Shown here: piece by piece, positions 62,429 to 64,000 of the stretch
Position numbering within the stretch: position 1 is the first letter of the stretch
Layout: each line of letters starts with the position of its first letter
Assembly (NCBI RefSeq): GCF_014836415.1
Contig: NZ_JACSQY010000013.1
Coordinates: forward strand, 1 to 64,000
DNA from: Sporosarcina gallistercoris
Lineage (GTDB): Bacteria > Bacillota > Bacilli > Bacillales_A > Planococcaceae
Length of the DNA stretch: 64,000 bases
Direction of reading: 5' to 3'
The notes under the pieces: generated by a model
What the model was told of the DNA's origin: nothing
Databases searched by the model: none
What the model saw: the letters and a program-made list of their open reading frames with translations, nothing else
Program-made: the position numbers and the translations under genes

Positions 62429-62695
62429 TCACCAAAAAAAGAACGGAATTAACGCAAGCGTCGCAATAGCACCTAATGCGATTCCTAATCCAAATCCTCT
62501 TCCTCTATAACCATAACCGCTAAATCCATAGCCAAACCCGCCCAAATTTCTGATACCATTCATCGGTTGTAAGTACACGTGCCGATTATCCACGTGCTGG
62601 ATAATCCCCCGATGTTCTTTACCATCTTTTGTTCGGATTGCAACTGCTTTACCGCAATGACGGTTACACATCTGGTGCATGTTTTCCTTCGCCAT
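62429..62695 (-). CDS. Small protein with Sm-like strand motif and Gly-rich tail
   Basis: An 88-residue protein. Residues 15-45 (KAVAIRTKDGKEHRGIIQHV, then RHVYLQP) have the strand-turn-strand pattern of Sm/LSm or YwqJ-like small barrels. A Gly/Tyr/Phe-rich stretch (GGFGYGFSGYGYRGRGFG, about 52-69) and a hydrophobic end follow. Two Cys/His clusters at the N-terminus (CNRHC) may bind metal. Such Gly/Tyr-rich tails are common in spore coat proteins; function is not known. GGAGGG precedes the ATG. Confidence 0.65.
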   Translation of the reverse strand: MAKENMHQMCNRHCGKAVAIRTKDGKEHRGIIQHVDNRHVYLQPMNGIRNLGGFGYGFSGYGYRGRGFGLGIALGAIATLALIPFFFW

Positions 62696-62928
62696 ATTTC
62701 ACCCTCCCATCTGGTCAACCTCTAGCAGTATATGATCGAACAGTATCCAACAAAGGGGACAACACCCAAAAAATCATCAGTTGTGTGAATACCCCAGTCA
62801 CAGATATGCTGTTTGCATACTCTATCAACATAGGCAACGTGGAAGTGGGATGAGCGGATCTGGATAACCATTTACCCGAACTGCTTATGACTACATTTTT
62901 AAGTTGAACGTTTGAGGAGGTGAAAACT

Positions 62929-63120
62929 ATGGGTTATGGATGTGATCCTTGTGGCTATGGAGGATACGGTGGTTACGGTCCTCAAGGTGGAAATTGTGGA
63001 GGTCGAGGTAACGGAAGCGGTTTTGCGCTATTAGTGGTTCTATTCATTCTCTTGATCATCATCGGTGCATCTTATGTATCGAATAATAATGACTATCATC
63101 CTCACAAAAAAGATTGCTAA
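62929..63120 (+). CDS. YjcZ-like small Gly-rich sporulation protein
   Basis: A 63-residue peptide: Gly/Tyr/Cys-rich N-terminal half ([20 protein letters not shown]) and a single membrane helix [20 protein letters not shown], the hallmark of the YjcZ/SscA family, small proteins expressed in sporulation. GAGGAGGTG with six-base spacing points to ATG 62929 rather than the GTG at 62920. A strong terminator follows. Confidence 0.85.
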   Translation: MGYGCDPCGYGGYGGYGPQGGNCGGRGNGSGFALLVVLFILLIIIGASYVSNNNDYHPHKKDC

Positions 63121-63131
63121 TTAATATGCCG

Positions 63132-63176
63132 GCTAAGCCCCCTTTGTTGTTATCGCAACGGGGCTTAGCTTTTTTA
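63132..63176 (+). terminator. Terminator of the YjcZ-like gene
   Basis: Perfect ten-bp stem GCTAAGCCCC / GGGGCTTAGC and TTTTTT. Confidence 0.92.
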
Positions 63177-63578
63177 ACGATTTCGATATTCAGACGTGTG
63201 CTGAGCATTCAAAAAATAATCATCTTAAAAATTAGAGCCACGCCCCCTGTTCAGCGTATAAAACAGAGCATCCAAAAGATGAATAAAGTAACTTCACTCT
63301 CAGTTATTATCGTCTTCTGAATAAAAGAACAAATAATAAATCCTTTTCGTATTAATCCTCCAGACCTGCCACTTGCCCATAATTTTTTCACTCCACAGTT
63401 CCATGGATTACGACTATTTCCCCATTAGACGTAATCAACATATTGTTTTGCGGATTAGACTACAGAGTGACAAGAAAAAGAATTTTCACAGTACCTTGCT
63501 ATGAACACTACTAAGTGATATTCTTTAATTATCGGTACCCCGTTTGAACCAGTACCGTTTATAAAATAGTAGTGAAAG
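63177..63578. other. Intergenic region before padR, no gene seen
   Basis: AT-rich, with no frame bearing a ribosome binding site. Its right end holds the inverted repeat CGGTAC / GTACCG at 63533-63557. Confidence 0.5.
63533..63566 (+). promoter_or_regulatory. Inverted repeat and -10 of the padR promoter
   Basis: CGGTAC (63533-63538) and GTACCG (63552-63557) flank 13 bases, directly before TATAAAAT. A PadR self-repression site is a plausible role, but the sequence does not match the classical ATGT-N8-ACAT. Confidence 0.45.
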
Positions 63579-63590
63579 GTGGGGATCAAT

Positions 63591-63914
63591 GTGAACATCC
63601 AGTTTAAGAAAGGTGTCTTGAACCTTTGTGTGCTAGTCCTTCTTGACAAACAGGATCGCTATGGGTACGAATTGGTGCAAAAGATTTCCGATCAAATCGC
63701 AATCTCGGAAGGCTCCGTTTATCCTTTATTACGCCGATTAACAAAAGAAGGGTATTTCACGACATACCTTAAAGAATCGACGGAAGGTCCGCCTCGCAAA
63801 TATTACAAGTTAACGGATACCGGACGAGAATATCTCCACGAGCAATTAGAGGAATGGAAACATTTTTCACTAGGTGTCAACACACTTATCAAGGAGGGTA
63901 TCAAAAATGACTGA
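63591..63914 (+). CDS. PadR family transcriptional regulator
   Basis: A 107-residue winged-helix regulator. The PadR N-terminal pattern is clear: [23 protein letters not shown] then [17 protein letters not shown] (recognition helix and wing) and [16 protein letters not shown]. It most likely represses its own operon. The frame opens with a GTG at 63579, but AAAGGTGGGG fits GTG 63591 better. Its stop overlaps the start of the next gene, so the two are co-translated. Confidence 0.88.
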   Translation: MNIQFKKGVLNLCVLVLLDKQDRYGYELVQKISDQIAISEGSVYPLLRRLTKEGYFTTYLKESTEGPPRKYYKLTDTGREYLHEQLEEWKHFSLGVNTLIKEGIKND

Positions 63915-64000
63915 AAACCAATACGTTAAGGAACTTGAAGGCTTATTGAGACGGCTTCCTTCAGAAGAACGGCAAGACATCGTACAGGACATCCGGGAAT
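63907..64000 (+). CDS. HAAS/DUF1700-type protein, start only
   Basis: The first 31 codons ([18 protein letters not shown], then [13 protein letters not shown]) run off the window edge. This is the usual helical N-terminus of DUF1700/HAAS membrane proteins that accompany PadR regulators in a padR-DUF1700-DUF4097 module, thought to act in envelope stress responses. AAGGAGGG lies before the ATG, inside the padR end. Confidence 0.65.
   Translation, partial: MTENQYVKELEGLLRRLPSEERQDIVQDIRE

Overview
The window looks like a chromosomal segment of a low-to-mid GC, endospore-forming Bacillales bacterium, most likely of the Planococcaceae/Sporosarcina type (inference from gene content; no search was run). 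Ribosome binding sites are strong AGGAGG-type, TTG and GTG starts are frequent, and the block ccdA - ccdC - yneK - acnA(citB) - yneP - yneR - plsY(yneS) - parE - parC follows the order known from Bacillus subtilis.

Layout. 1-5.1 kb is an AT-rich accessory stretch of small monocistronic genes (small membrane protein, S51-like peptidase, HIT, HAD, Nudix, double-GNAT) plus two decayed loci: a minus-strand remnant at 328-842 and a gene split by an apparent one-base frameshift at about 1723. At 5.2-6.1 kb is a membrane-anchored Lon-domain protease. 6.4-11.65 kb (minus) holds a DAACS symporter and an efeO-efeB-efeU iron-uptake operon under a perfect 7-1-7 Fur box. 11.8-13.5 kb is an SOS-type uvrX-yolD pair with a LexA box. 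13.5-17.1 kb is a heterodimeric ABC exporter (YheI/YheH-like). 17.2-21.5 kb carries cytochrome c/thiol biogenesis genes (ccdA, a thioredoxin-like gene, ccdC, yneK), a DUF1659/DUF2922/YvrJ trio, a SCO protein and a lytic transglycosylase. 21.5-32.3 kb contains a YeaQ-type stress protein, a cysteine hydrolase, acnA, a thioesterase, a 40-bp-period repeat array, a probable type I toxin gene, a HesB-like gene, plsY and parEC.

32.4-40.5 kb: MFS transporter, a duplicated ribbon-helix-helix-like protein, GNAT, modABC divergent from a DNA-binding/molybdate-sensor regulator (YvgK-like), AI-2E permease and LCP ligase. 40.6-45.4 kb: msrA and two closely similar glutamine synthetase genes on either side of a Ca2+/H+ antiporter gene. 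45.4-51.3 kb: a complete oppABCDF operon (minus) with a strong terminator-like hairpin after oppA. 51.5-54.2 kb: a DUF3899 gene and four DUF948 genes in two facing pairs. 54.3-64 kb: CHY zinc finger, acyl-CoA ligase, a squalene/phytoene synthase, a second copy of the 40-bp repeat array, ring-cleaving dioxygenase, FlaR-type kinase, an ABC-F protein preceded by a 46-codon leader ORF and an attenuator, a DUF2268 metalloprotease, two small glycine-rich proteins and a PadR regulator with the start of its partner gene.

The most unusual signals are: (1) two arrays of alternating 20-bp half-units (CGCTCATAA / GTGATCATAA, 40-bp period) 31 kb apart, each just past a transcription terminator; (2) a 31-codon Fst/BsrG-like toxin ORF with the hairpins expected of a type I toxin-antitoxin locus; (3) a leader-peptide/terminator arrangement before the ABC-F gene; (4) paired molybdate operator candidates exactly 30 bp apart; (5) the twin glnA genes and the DUF948 quartet.
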